64,000 nucleotides of DNA, taken from Antarctobacter heliothermus. GTDB taxonomy: Bacteria > Pseudomonadota > Alphaproteobacteria > Rhodobacterales > Rhodobacteraceae. Below are positions 32,328 to 41,197 of this stretch, one piece after another. The stretch lies in contig NZ_FZON01000013.1 of the NCBI RefSeq assembly GCF_900188425.1, positions 45,000 to 108,999 of the forward strand, given 5' to 3'. Below the pieces are notes generated by a model, which was not told the DNA's origin, searched no databases, and saw only the letters and a list, made by a program, of their open reading frames with translations. A program made the translations under genes and the position numbers. Each line of letters opens with the position of its first letter. Position 1 is the first letter of the stretch.

Positions 32328-34367
32328 TCAGCTACGCCCCTCCCGCAGCCAAGCCCCCACGATCAGCCCCGCCGCCAGCAGCAGAACCAGCCATTCAGGG
32401 GCCAGCGGCGTCTGCCTCACATCCAGCGTTTGATAGGCCTCACGCGGGGTCAGCCCGATCCATCCCCGCCCGGCGGCAGGCCGCCCGGCGCGCACGTCCC
32501 GGATTGAGGGCAGACCCTCTTCCAGCCGCATAACCCCGCCGCGCAGCCCCTCGATCATCGGCGACAAGGCAGCCCCGCTGGCAATGGTCTGGATGAACTC
32601 ACGCGGTGCCGAGGGACCCAACCCCACAACGGCGGACAGGGCGTTCTCTTCCAGTCGGTACAGCCCAATCTCCGGCCCGTCGTAGATCGCCTCATAGCGG
32701 CCCGGGCTGACCTCTTCCAACGGCACCTCAACCTCATCGCTCGAGGGCGTGATCACCGTCACAGAGCCGACAAATTCATTCAGCGTCCGCCGGATGATCC
32801 GCATCGACTGCCCTGCAGGCTCGGCCCACAGCGCCTCTTCTTCCAGCTCTGGCTCTTTCATCATCCAATGCGCCAGCCGCCGTAGCAGGTCCAGTTGCGG
32901 CCCGCCGCCCTCATAGCCACGGTTCCACAGCCACGCCTGATCCGAGGCCAGCAGCGCCACGCGCCCCTCACCGACACGGTCCAGCACCAGCAAGGGACGG
33001 TCGTCCACGCCTGACATGACCACATCGCCCTTGATCGGCTCCACCTCGATCTGGCGCAGCCAACGGCCCCAGGTGTCGGCCCCTTGCAGCCCGCTGGTCA
33101 CGGGATGGCGCAGGCCAAGCTCTGTGACCGCAGGACGATACCCCTGATCCACGACGCGTGCCGTCGGCTCAGCCGGCAGGATATCCGCCAGTGGCGAGCG
33201 ATAGATCGAATCCGCCGAGGCAAAATCCGGCCCCGCCGCAACCAGTACCGCGCCGCCCTGTTCGACATAGTTGCGCACGTTGTCGAGGTAGATGGCGGGC
33301 AGGATGCCGCGCCGTTTGTAGCGGTCAAAGATGATCAGGTCGAAATCGTTGATCTTTTCCAGAAACAACTCTCGGGTCGGGAAGGCGATCAGCGACAGTT
33401 CATTGACCGGCACACCGTCCTGCTTTTCCGGGGGCCGCAGGATGGTGAAATGCACCAGATCAACGCTGCTGTCAGATTTCAGCAGGTTGCGCCATGTCCG
33501 TCCGCCCGCGTGCGGCTCACCCGACACCAGCAGTACCCGCAGCCGGTCCCGCACGCCATTGATCTGCACCAGTGCCTTGTTGTTGCGGTCGGTCAACTCG
33601 CCCTCGGCCTCGGGGACGGTGAATTCGATCACGTTCAACCCGCCGTGGGGCAGGGTAATCGGCAGGGTCAGATCTTCGCCGATCGGCACGGTAAAGGTGT
33701 CTGGTGCCGCGCCATCGATCGAGATCAGGATCTGAGTGCTGAGGTCGCCCGGTGTCGCGCCGTCATCCTCGATCCGCAGGGTCAGTTCGACCTCCTCGCC
33801 AAGGATGGCAAAGGCGGGGGCGTTGCGCACGATCAGCCGCCGGTCCCAATCCTCTTCCAACCCGGTCAGAAGCAGGTGCATCGGGGCGGGCAGATCAGGC
33901 GCGCGTTCCAGATCATGCAGACGGCCATCGGACAACAAAACGACACCGGCGATGCGACCGCGTGGTTCCTCTGCCAAGGCATTGGACAGCGCGGTCATCA
34001 GCAGCGTCCCGGCATCGCCTTCGCCATCGCGCACGGGGATGCGCCGCACCTCGGTATTCGGGCGGGCCAGCAGGCGTGCCTCCATCGTGTCGGCGGCCTC
34101 TGCGGTGACTTGTGCCCGTTCGGCCAGCATCTGCGAGGCGGTTTCATCCACCAGCATCAGCACGATATCGGCCAGCGGCGCGCGGTCCTCTATCTGGTAG
34201 GAGGGCTGCGCCAGCGCGCCGACCAGAACGACCCCGGCCAAAAAGCGCAGCGCCCAGCCCGACAGCCCGCGCCACAACGCAAGGCCGGTGCCCAGCAGCG
34301 CCAGCGCCGCCAGCACGGCGATCACCGCCCAGGGCAGCAGCGGGTCGAATACGATCTGTCCGTTCAT
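32328..34367 (-). CDS. Membrane protein with degenerate vWA and amidotransferase-like domains
   Basis: 679 residues. Two helices at the N-terminus (about 11-50), then a vWA-like segment in which the metal motif is DETAS rather than DxSxS (IVLMLVDETAS), a middle beta-rich part, a class I glutamine-amidotransferase-like segment (NDFDLIIFDRYKRRGILP...YVEQGGAVLVAAGPDF...), and a C-terminal helix (PEWLVLLLAAGLIVGAWL). Last gene of a MoxR-DUF58 operon. Such proteins occupy the BatB/BatA-like position in other MoxR loci, but this one probably does not bind metal. Exact function unknown. Confidence 0.8.
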   Translation of the reverse strand: MNGQIVFDPLLPWAVIAVLAALALLGTGLALWRGLSGWALRFLAGVVLVGALAQPSYQIEDRAPLADIVLMLVDETASQMLAERAQVTAEAADTMEARLLARPNTEVRRIPVRDGEGDAGTLLMTALSNALAEEPRGRIAGVVLLSDGRLHDLERAPDLPAPMHLLLTGLEEDWDRRLIVRNAPAFAILGEEVELTLRIEDDGATPGDLSTQILISIDGAAPDTFTVPIGEDLTLPITLPHGGLNVIEFTVPEAEGELTDRNNKALVQINGVRDRLRVLLVSGEPHAGGRTWRNLLKSDSSVDLVHFTILRPPEKQDGVPVNELSLIAFPTRELFLEKINDFDLIIFDRYKRRGILPAIYLDNVRNYVEQGGAVLVAAGPDFASADSIYRSPLADILPAEPTARVVDQGYRPAVTELGLRHPVTSGLQGADTWGRWLRQIEVEPIKGDVVMSGVDDRPLLVLDRVGEGRVALLASDQAWLWNRGYEGGGPQLDLLRRLAHWMMKEPELEEEALWAEPAGQSMRIIRRTLNEFVGSVTVITPSSDEVEVPLEEVSPGRYEAIYDGPEIGLYRLEENALSAVVGLGPSAPREFIQTIASGAALSPMIEGLRGGVMRLEEGLPSIRDVRAGRPAAGRGWIGLTPREAYQTLDVRQTPLAPEWLVLLLAAGLIVGAWLREGRS

Positions 34368-34379
34368 CTCTGCTCTCGC

Positions 34380-37142
34380 TTATTGACCAAGCCGGTCCAG
34401 TAGGGCGGGGACATGGACCTGGTCGGATTTGTAGTTGCCGGTCAGCACATGCATCACAAGGTTCACGCCAAAGCGGTAGGCGATCTCACGCTGGCGTTCG
34501 CCGGTAAAGCCGCTGCCCAGCGGGACCAGCGGGTTGCCCCGATCATCCATCGCCCAGGCAGAGGCCCAGTCGTTGCCGCCGATCACCACCGGCGTCACGT
34601 TGTCGTTGAGATCGCGGAACGGCATGCCCTCGATCAGTTCGGCATCTGGCGGTGCCGCTTCTACCCAGACCTCACGCCCGACATGTCGGCCCGGGAAATC
34701 CTGCAACAGGTAAAAGGTGCGGGTCAGGACGTGGTCCTCTGGCACCGGCTCCAGCGGGGGGATGTCCAGCGGGGCGGCCAGTTGCTGCAGCTTGCGGCCC
34801 TGCGGCGTGGCCGCGCCAAACCCGGCGATATCCGCATCGCGGGTGTCGAACACGATCATGCCGCCGGTGCGCAGGTAGGTGTTCAGCTTGGCATAGGCCT
34901 CTCGTGACGGGATCGGCTGATCTGCGGTGATCGGCCAATAGATCATCGGGTAAAAGGCCAGCTCATCGGTTTCAAGGTCCACCCCCACGGGCGTGTTCGG
35001 CTCGACCGAGGTGCGGAAATACAGCGTCTCCGACAGGCCACGCAGCCCGGCAAGCGACAGGTCGTCAACCTTGTCGTCGCCAGTGATCACATAGGCCAGC
35101 ACCACCTCCGAGGTGGCGGCGATGGCGGCGCGTTCCTCTGCCGTTTGCGCCTGTCCGTCCTGCGGCAGCAGCATCAGCGCCGCAAGGGCAACACCCGCCG
35201 ATACCGCGCCGCGCAACCGGCCTGACAGCATCAGAGAGGCGATCACATCGGCCAGCAGCAGTGCAATCGCCCCAGCCAGCAACCACCCCGCCAGCGGTTT
35301 TTCCTGCGGGCGCGAGATGCCCTGCACCGGGATACGTTCGGGCCAGACCATCGGCGTCAGTTCGGTATCCGCCGTCACCACGTTGCGCGCAAGGCTGCGG
35401 TCCTCACCTTGATACACGCCGGGGCGCAGATCCGGGCCCAGCGGGGCCTCGATCAGGGCGGGGCCATCGACGCCGGGCAGAGTGCCCGCCTCACGCGGGC
35501 GGCCAAAGGCGTCCAGCACGCGGATCGGCTGCCAGACGGTGCCTTCCATGTCCTCGATTTCCGGCTGCGCGGCGGCAGAGGACACGGCCAACCGTTCCAG
35601 CATCTGCACAAACAGGCCTGACAGCGGCAGGGTCGACCATTCGGCGTTGGCGGTGACGTGGAACAGCACGATCTGGCCCTGTCCCACCGATTTGCGGGTG
35701 ACCAGCGGTGTGCCGTCGGTCAGCTGCGCAGCGACGCGAGACGCCAGCGTCGGATCGGGCTGCGCCATGACCTGACTGTTGACGGTGACGTCACTGGGCA
35801 CGGCTAGGCCGAAGAACGGGCTTTCGGCGGGGAAAGGCGCCAGCGCCTTGGGCTCTCCCCAGCTCATCGCGCCGCCCACGGTGCGGCCACCGGCGCGCAG
35901 GCGCACCGGCATCAGCGGGTCTTCGCGGTCGCGGCTTATGTCCGACGCCGCAAGGCGCGGCCCGGCAAAGCGCAACAGCATCCCGCCCTTGTCGAGCCAT
36001 TCCAGAACAGCGTCCTCTTCTGCCGCTGACAGGGTCGCCACATCGGCAAGGATGATCACGTCCGGGTTGGCGGGCAGAATGTCCAGCAAGGCCCCGTCCA
36101 GCAGGTCGGCGGTGGGGACCAGCGCCTTTTGCAGGTAATGCAGCGGCGACAGCAGCTCCAGCCCCTCACGGTCGGTGCTGCCCGCGATCAGGGCGACCTC
36201 CCGGCGGCGCAGGCTGTCGTCGGGCAGGGTCACGGCCCCGGCGCTGCGGGTGCCTTCGATCTCGAACCGCTCGATGCGAGCGCGCAATTCCGCGGGCAAG
36301 GCGATTTCGGTCGTCGTCTCCAGCATCCCGGCCTCAAAATTCAGCGTATTGCGGGTCAGGACTGCGGGGTTGCCCGCCGGGTCTTTGCCATGTCCCGCCA
36401 GTATCAGTTCGGTGGCGCCACCTTCGCGCAGGCGGCGTGCGGTGATCAGCAGATTGCCCTCGGACACCTGCGCCGGTTCCAGCGCGTAGAGCGTGCGCGG
36501 GGCCTCAAACACCGTCACCCGGCCTTTGGCTTCCAGTGCGTCCAGCAGGGGCGCGCGGCCCTCGCGGTCCAGCGCATCGGACATCCAGTAAGTGTCAAAC
36601 CGCGTTTCAGGTAGAAAGCCGATGGCGCGCTCTGTGCTGTCAGCGTCGGGTTGCCAAGGTTCCGGTTGAATGCCGGACAGGCGGGTGCGCAACACGTCGG
36701 CGCTGAGGAATTGCACCGGCGTCGGGTCCGTCAGCCGCATCAGCGCCACGGGGCGCGTGTCCCGCCCAGCCTCTGCCAGCAGACCGTCCAGCGCGATCAT
36801 CCGCCCGCGCCAATCGGCGGCTGAGGCCCAGCTGGCATCCATCACCACCAGCAGCGGGGCATCGCCTGCGACCTCGCCATCGTTGTCCGGGTTCAGCACC
36901 GGTCCCGCCAGCCCGACGATCACCGCCGCCACCGCCAGCATCCGCAGCAGCAACAGCCACCAGGGCGTGCGGTCTGTGACCTGTTCCTCATCCTTGAGGC
37001 CCAGCAGCAGCACCACGCCGGGAAACATCCGCCGGATTGGCGCGGGTGGCACGGCGCGCAGGATCACCCAGAGGATGGGCAGCGCCAGCAGTCCCAGCAA
37101 GAGCCAGGGGGTCGTGAAACCGATCAGGCCGAAAAGGGTCAT
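34380..37142 (-). CDS. BatA-type N-terminus / DUF4159 membrane protein
   Basis: 920 residues from MTLFGLIGFTTPWLLLGLLALPILWVIL; the open frame continues upstream into the DUF58 gene. Residues 1-80 form the BatA N-terminal pair of helices (FTTPWLLLGLLALPILWVIL...PPAPIRRMFPG). A vWA-like segment follows with a damaged metal site (DASWAS). Then a Rossmann/amidotransferase-like middle, two helices about residues 645-690, and a C-terminal DUF4159 domain (about 710-920: DDLSLAGLRGLSETLYFRTSVEP, ELAFYPMIYWPI, YLRTGGMIVFDTRDAD). It overlaps the DUF58 stop by 4 bases. Confidence 0.85.
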   Translation of the reverse strand: MTLFGLIGFTTPWLLLGLLALPILWVILRAVPPAPIRRMFPGVVLLLGLKDEEQVTDRTPWWLLLLRMLAVAAVIVGLAGPVLNPDNDGEVAGDAPLLVVMDASWASAADWRGRMIALDGLLAEAGRDTRPVALMRLTDPTPVQFLSADVLRTRLSGIQPEPWQPDADSTERAIGFLPETRFDTYWMSDALDREGRAPLLDALEAKGRVTVFEAPRTLYALEPAQVSEGNLLITARRLREGGATELILAGHGKDPAGNPAVLTRNTLNFEAGMLETTTEIALPAELRARIERFEIEGTRSAGAVTLPDDSLRRREVALIAGSTDREGLELLSPLHYLQKALVPTADLLDGALLDILPANPDVIILADVATLSAAEEDAVLEWLDKGGMLLRFAGPRLAASDISRDREDPLMPVRLRAGGRTVGGAMSWGEPKALAPFPAESPFFGLAVPSDVTVNSQVMAQPDPTLASRVAAQLTDGTPLVTRKSVGQGQIVLFHVTANAEWSTLPLSGLFVQMLERLAVSSAAAQPEIEDMEGTVWQPIRVLDAFGRPREAGTLPGVDGPALIEAPLGPDLRPGVYQGEDRSLARNVVTADTELTPMVWPERIPVQGISRPQEKPLAGWLLAGAIALLLADVIASLMLSGRLRGAVSAGVALAALMLLPQDGQAQTAEERAAIAATSEVVLAYVITGDDKVDDLSLAGLRGLSETLYFRTSVEPNTPVGVDLETDELAFYPMIYWPITADQPIPSREAYAKLNTYLRTGGMIVFDTRDADIAGFGAATPQGRKLQQLAAPLDIPPLEPVPEDHVLTRTFYLLQDFPGRHVGREVWVEAAPPDAELIEGMPFRDLNDNVTPVVIGGNDWASAWAMDDRGNPLVPLGSGFTGERQREIAYRFGVNLVMHVLTGNYKSDQVHVPALLDRLGQ

Positions 37143-38017
37143 CCTTGGCTCCCGTCCAGCGCGCGGTAGACCCAGAGAAGGGCCGATTGCGCGGTCTGGT
37201 CCGTGTGATGGGTGAAATGCTGCCAGCCGGTCACGCGACAAATCGCGTCCAGACGGGCCTTACGTTCGGCCAGACGCTGCAAATAGGTCTCGCGCAGGTC
37301 GCCAGCCTTGAGCGTTTCATGGCGCATCGTCTTGTTGACGCTCTCAAAGATCGTGCGCCCGTCAAAGGGAAACGCCTCTTCGCTGGGGTCCAGAACCTGC
37401 AACAGCACACCGCGCACGCCCCGATCCGCCGCCTTGGTCAGCGCCGCCTCAACCGGTTCTACATCACCCAGGAAATCAGAGACAAACAGCGCCTTGGCAT
37501 TCGGCAACATGCCGCGCGCCTCGGGGGCGGCGTAGTCGTCTTCGCCGTCTTCGGCGAACATCTCCGCCAATCGCAGGGTTTGCAGATCGCCGCGTCGGGG
37601 GGGCAGCCGCCATCCGGTCAGGCCGACACGTTCACCGCCCCGGATCAGCAGGATGGAGGCGGCCAGCGCCACCAGCCGCGCGCGGTCCGCCTTGGTCGGC
37701 AGCGACTTGTGACCGGAAAAGCGCATCGAGGCACCGGGATCCACCCAGATCTGAACGCTTTGCGCGATCTGCCATTCGCGTTCGCGCACGAATTGCTCAT
37801 CCCCGCGTGCGGATCTGCGCCAGTCGATGGCGCGATAGCTGTCGCCCGCCTGCAATGGGCGATATTGCCAGAAATCATCCCCCAGACCGGACCGCCGCCG
37901 CCCGTGTTCGCCCAAGAGGACCGTGCCGGCCAGATGCTCGGCACGGGCCAGCAGCGCGGGAAAGCGGCTGGCCTCTTCCTGGGCGCGGGTGCGCAGATGG
38001 GCGACGGTGGCTGTCAC
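37139..38017 (-). CDS. DUF58 protein
   Basis: 292 residues. The DUF58 core is RPLQAGDSYRAIDWRRSARG (about residues 53-72). A Rossmann-type vWA-like fold follows (QIWVDPGASMRF, LPNAKALFVSDFLGDVEPV), the first strand ending in DPGAS, again not a perfect metal site. Partner of MoxR ATPases in many bacteria. Overlaps moxR and the DUF4159 gene by 4 bases each, so all are translationally coupled. Confidence 0.9.
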   Translation of the reverse strand: MTATVAHLRTRAQEEASRFPALLARAEHLAGTVLLGEHGRRRSGLGDDFWQYRPLQAGDSYRAIDWRRSARGDEQFVREREWQIAQSVQIWVDPGASMRFSGHKSLPTKADRARLVALAASILLIRGGERVGLTGWRLPPRRGDLQTLRLAEMFAEDGEDDYAAPEARGMLPNAKALFVSDFLGDVEPVEAALTKAADRGVRGVLLQVLDPSEEAFPFDGRTIFESVNKTMRHETLKAGDLRETYLQRLAERKARLDAICRVTGWQHFTHHTDQTAQSALLWVYRALDGSQG

Positions 38018-39033
38018 GCTGCGGCCTCTGCCGGGCGCAGACTGGCCGAGACCTCATCAATGAGCGCCCCCAGATCCTCACCCCGCGCACGGGCCGAAAA
38101 GGTCAGCGCCATGCGGTGCACAAGCACGGGTTTGGCCATGTCCAACACATCCTCGGGCGAGGGCGCAAGACGCCCTTGCAACAGCGCGCGGGCACGCACG
38201 GTCAGCATCAACGCCTGTGCGGCGCGCGGGCCGGGGCCCCAGGCGACAATGTCCCGGACCCGTTCGGGCGAGGACGGATCGGCGGGGCGGAAGGCGCGCA
38301 CAAGATCAAGGATCATCTCGACCACGGCGTCGCCCACGGGCATCCGACGCAACAGGTGCTGTGCGGCGATCAGTTCCGGCCCGGTAAAGACGCCGTGCGA
38401 CTGCGCCTCTTCGGTGCCGGTGGTCGCCAGCAGGATGTCGCGTTCGGTTGCGCGGTCCGGGTAGGCCACGTCAATCTGCACCAGGAAACGGTCAAGCTGA
38501 GCCTCGGGTAGAGGGTAGGTGCCCTCTTGTTCGATCGGGTTCTGGGTGGCCAGCACATGAAACGGCGCTTCCAAGACGCGGGTCTGACCGGCGACGGTGA
38601 CCTGCTTTTCCTGCATCGCCTGCAACAGCGCCGATTGCGTCCGAGGCGAGGCGCGGTTGATCTCATCTGCCATCAAGAGCTGACAGAAAATCGGGCCTTC
38701 GATGAATTTGAACGCGCGGGTGCCATCAGTGCCGGTTTCCAGCACCTCAGAGCCCAGAATATCGGCGGGCATCAAGTCTGGCGTGAACTGCACGCGGTTG
38801 CCGTTCAGGCCCATGACCGTGGACAGGGTTTCGACAAGCCGCGTCTTGCCAAGGCCGGGCAGGCCGATCAGCAGGGCGTGACCGCCACACAGCAGGGCGG
38901 AAAGCGTCAGGTCGACGACCCGTTCCTGCCCGATGAAACGCGCGGTGATCGACTGCTTGGCGCGGGCCAGCTTGTCTTCCAGCGCCTCGATCTCGGCGAC
39001 CAGATCCTCGGTCGAACCGGCGTGATCGGACAT
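38014..39033 (-). CDS. MoxR-family AAA ATPase
   Basis: 339 residues from [26 protein letters not shown] behind GGAG. Walker A GLPGLGKT (about 57-64), Walker B LLMADEIN, sensor [22 protein letters not shown], and the lid with [23 protein letters not shown]. MoxR ATPases act as chaperones that insert cofactors or assemble complexes together with vWA proteins. First gene of the four-gene operon and divergent from the DUF1285 gene. Confidence 0.93.
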   Translation of the reverse strand: MSDHAGSTEDLVAEIEALEDKLARAKQSITARFIGQERVVDLTLSALLCGGHALLIGLPGLGKTRLVETLSTVMGLNGNRVQFTPDLMPADILGSEVLETGTDGTRAFKFIEGPIFCQLLMADEINRASPRTQSALLQAMQEKQVTVAGQTRVLEAPFHVLATQNPIEQEGTYPLPEAQLDRFLVQIDVAYPDRATERDILLATTGTEEAQSHGVFTGPELIAAQHLLRRMPVGDAVVEMILDLVRAFRPADPSSPERVRDIVAWGPGPRAAQALMLTVRARALLQGRLAPSPEDVLDMAKPVLVHRMALTFSARARGEDLGALIDEVSASLRPAEAAA

Positions 39034-39090
39034 GATAACTCTCCACTTCATGCTATCTCTTTGGGTAACTATGTATCTACTGAGAGGAGA

Positions 39091-39681
39091 ATGGCAAAAA
39101 CTATGAGTGGACAAAATCTCGTGACCCCATCGGCAGAGGGCCTTGCCGCCTCGGCGCGCGCGGCCGGGAAAGGCCGGGGCCTGCCCCCCGTACACAAGTG
39201 GAATCCACCCTTTTGCGGCGATCTGGACATGCGAATCGCCCGGGATGGCACTTGGTTCTACCTTGGCACGCCAATCGGCAGATTCGGGCTGGTGCGGCTT
39301 TTCTCATCGATCCTGCGCAAGGATGGGGATGATTATTTTCTGGTCACTCCGGTCGAAAAGGTCGGAATTACCGTCGATGATGCGCCGTTTGTGGCCGTGG
39401 ACTTTGAGGCAGAGGGGACAGGTGAGTCGCAAATCCTGACCTTTGAGACCCATGTGGGTGACTTTGCCGCCGCCGGTCCCGATCATCCGATCCGGGTGGA
39501 ACGCGACCCCGAGACGGGAGAGCCGTCACCCTATGTGCTGGTCCGCGCCAACCTTGAGGCGCTGATCGACCGCAAGAGCTTTTACCGGCTGGTCGAACTT
39601 GGCGCGCACCATGACGGATGGTTCGGCGTCTGGTCGGGTGGACAGTTCTTTCCGATCATCCCGTCTGCGGACTTGGGCTAA
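39091..39681 (+). CDS. DUF1285 family protein
   Basis: About 196 residues; the start may be 39091 or 39103 (AGGAGA sits very close to the first, far from the second). The core is [56 protein letters not shown] and [10 protein letters not shown], matching DUF1285, a soluble two-domain beta fold. Divergent from moxR with 57 bases between starts. Function unknown. Confidence 0.85.
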   Translation: MAKTMSGQNLVTPSAEGLAASARAAGKGRGLPPVHKWNPPFCGDLDMRIARDGTWFYLGTPIGRFGLVRLFSSILRKDGDDYFLVTPVEKVGITVDDAPFVAVDFEAEGTGESQILTFETHVGDFAAAGPDHPIRVERDPETGEPSPYVLVRANLEALIDRKSFYRLVELGAHHDGWFGVWSGGQFFPIIPSADLG

Positions 39682-39776
39682 GGCCGCCGGGTCACTTTGG
39701 CTGGGCATGCGGGCCAAGGCCATGCTAGAGGCTGCCGCAAACTCCAGAGATCCCCGGAAAACGGAACCAAGCCGCC

Positions 39777-40226
39777 ATGACCGACACAAAACGTATTGTC
39801 CTGTCCAGCGACCATGCCGCCATCGACCTGCGGCAGGCCATCGCAAAACATATCGCGGCCAAAGGCTGGGAGGCGGTGGATATCGGGCCGACCACCCCCG
39901 AAAGCACCCATTACCCGGAACACGGCGCTGCGGCGGCGCGTCGGGTGGCCTCTGGGGATTGCAGTCTGGGCATCATCCTTTGCGGCACCGGGCAGGGCAT
40001 CATGATGGCCGCCAACAAGGTGGCAGGCGTCCGCTGCGGTGTCTGCTCTGACCCGTTTTCGGCGCGCATGATCCGTGCCCACAATGACGCGCAGATCCTG
40101 TCGTTGGGCGCGCGCGTGGTAGGTGAGGGGCTGGCGCTGGACATCGTCGACGCCTTTCTGGAAACCGCCTTCGAAGGCGGACGCCACGGCACCCGCGTCG
40201 ACATGATCACGGCACTGGAAGGCTGA
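39777..40226 (+). CDS. rpiB: Ribose 5-phosphate isomerase B
   Basis: 149 residues. RpiB/LacAB fold with SSDHAAIDLRQAIAKHI (Asp/His), active-site Cys in ILCGTGQGIMMAANKVAGVR, and SDPFSARMIRAHNDAQILSLGARV. It interconverts ribose 5-phosphate and ribulose 5-phosphate in the cytoplasm. Stand-alone gene; sugar-allose variants share the fold and cannot be excluded. Confidence 0.93.
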   Translation: MTDTKRIVLSSDHAAIDLRQAIAKHIAAKGWEAVDIGPTTPESTHYPEHGAAAARRVASGDCSLGIILCGTGQGIMMAANKVAGVRCGVCSDPFSARMIRAHNDAQILSLGARVVGEGLALDIVDAFLETAFEGGRHGTRVDMITALEG

Positions 40227-40251
40227 ACACCCGCGCGGGGCCGGGCGGCGA

Positions 40252-41067
40252 TCAGTCGCCCAGCTTGGCATGGACCTCGTCGAGGTCGATCTCTCCGACG
40301 GGCAGTTTGTTGCCCGGATTGTCGAAATCATATTTGAACAGGTCGAAATCCCGCCCGTACATTTCCTTGATCAGATGCATCGACATGTCGTCAAAGTAGT
40401 CCTCGACCGGATGCGCGCGTTTCGGTCCGTGGCCTTCGGACTCGTTGAACCGCGGGATCGCCGACAGGTCGACGGGGTGCGGCGTCTGGATGTTGTCCAA
40501 CACCTCCTGCATCCCCGCGTCAAAGGCCTCTGTCCAGACGATCTTGTTGTAGCGGCCGCCGTTGACGATGAAGGTGCCGACGTGACCTGACATGCCGGAC
40601 CAATGAATGTCCGGCTCCATCGGGCGGCGCCAGCGGATGGTGTCGCGGGCGAACAGCAGGAACCGGCGAAAGCTGCGGATCTGGTCAAACTCGAAATCCG
40701 GGGCGTCGCCCACCTCGATCCCGTATTTCTGGATCAGCAGCGGCACAAGGTTGCCGCGATAGCGTTTGCCGTTGCGCTGGATGCCGCAGATCTTGTCGAA
40801 AAAGCTGGACAGGACGCGGGTGTAGGGGTTGCGCACGCAGGTGAACGCATAGGCAGAGCGCGTCTTGACGTTGGCGCTGATGATGGGCTGGCTGGGTTCC
40901 AGCGCCCATTTGTGCAGGCCGCTTTGCGCGTCATGAATGTCGCCGTCGAAAAACGCGCCGTGGTCGGAATAGTACAGGATCTGACCGATCGTCGAACAAG
41001 CGCATTTGGGCACGACGCGGTACACGACGCTTTCGCTTTCGGTCATCCAGGTGCCGGGAAATCCCAT
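40252..41067 (-). CDS. Sulfotransferase family protein (sulfotransfer_2 type)
   Basis: 271 residues. PKCACSTIGQIL (about residues 20-31) is the 5'-phosphosulfate loop and FTCVRNPYTRVLSSFFDK (about 74-90) the 3'-phosphate loop of PAPS-dependent carbohydrate sulfotransferases. No signal peptide or membrane helix, so it would act in the cytoplasm on a soluble or lipid-linked glycan, unlike the Golgi enzymes. Divergent from a glycosyltransferase with 130 bases between the starts, which suggests a shared polysaccharide substrate. Confidence 0.85.
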   Translation of the reverse strand: MGFPGTWMTESESVVYRVVPKCACSTIGQILYYSDHGAFFDGDIHDAQSGLHKWALEPSQPIISANVKTRSAYAFTCVRNPYTRVLSSFFDKICGIQRNGKRYRGNLVPLLIQKYGIEVGDAPDFEFDQIRSFRRFLLFARDTIRWRRPMEPDIHWSGMSGHVGTFIVNGGRYNKIVWTEAFDAGMQEVLDNIQTPHPVDLSAIPRFNESEGHGPKRAHPVEDYFDDMSMHLIKEMYGRDFDLFKYDFDNPGNKLPVGEIDLDEVHAKLGD

Positions 41068-41197
41068 ACTTTTTACCCCTTTGGTCCCCGCTGCCGGTGT
41101 GACGGGGAAAAATTCCCGGCAAAGCAGGTTTATTCAACAGGTCTTCATCACTATCAACATAAACAATCGGGCGAAATTGGGGCGATTGATCACGACA

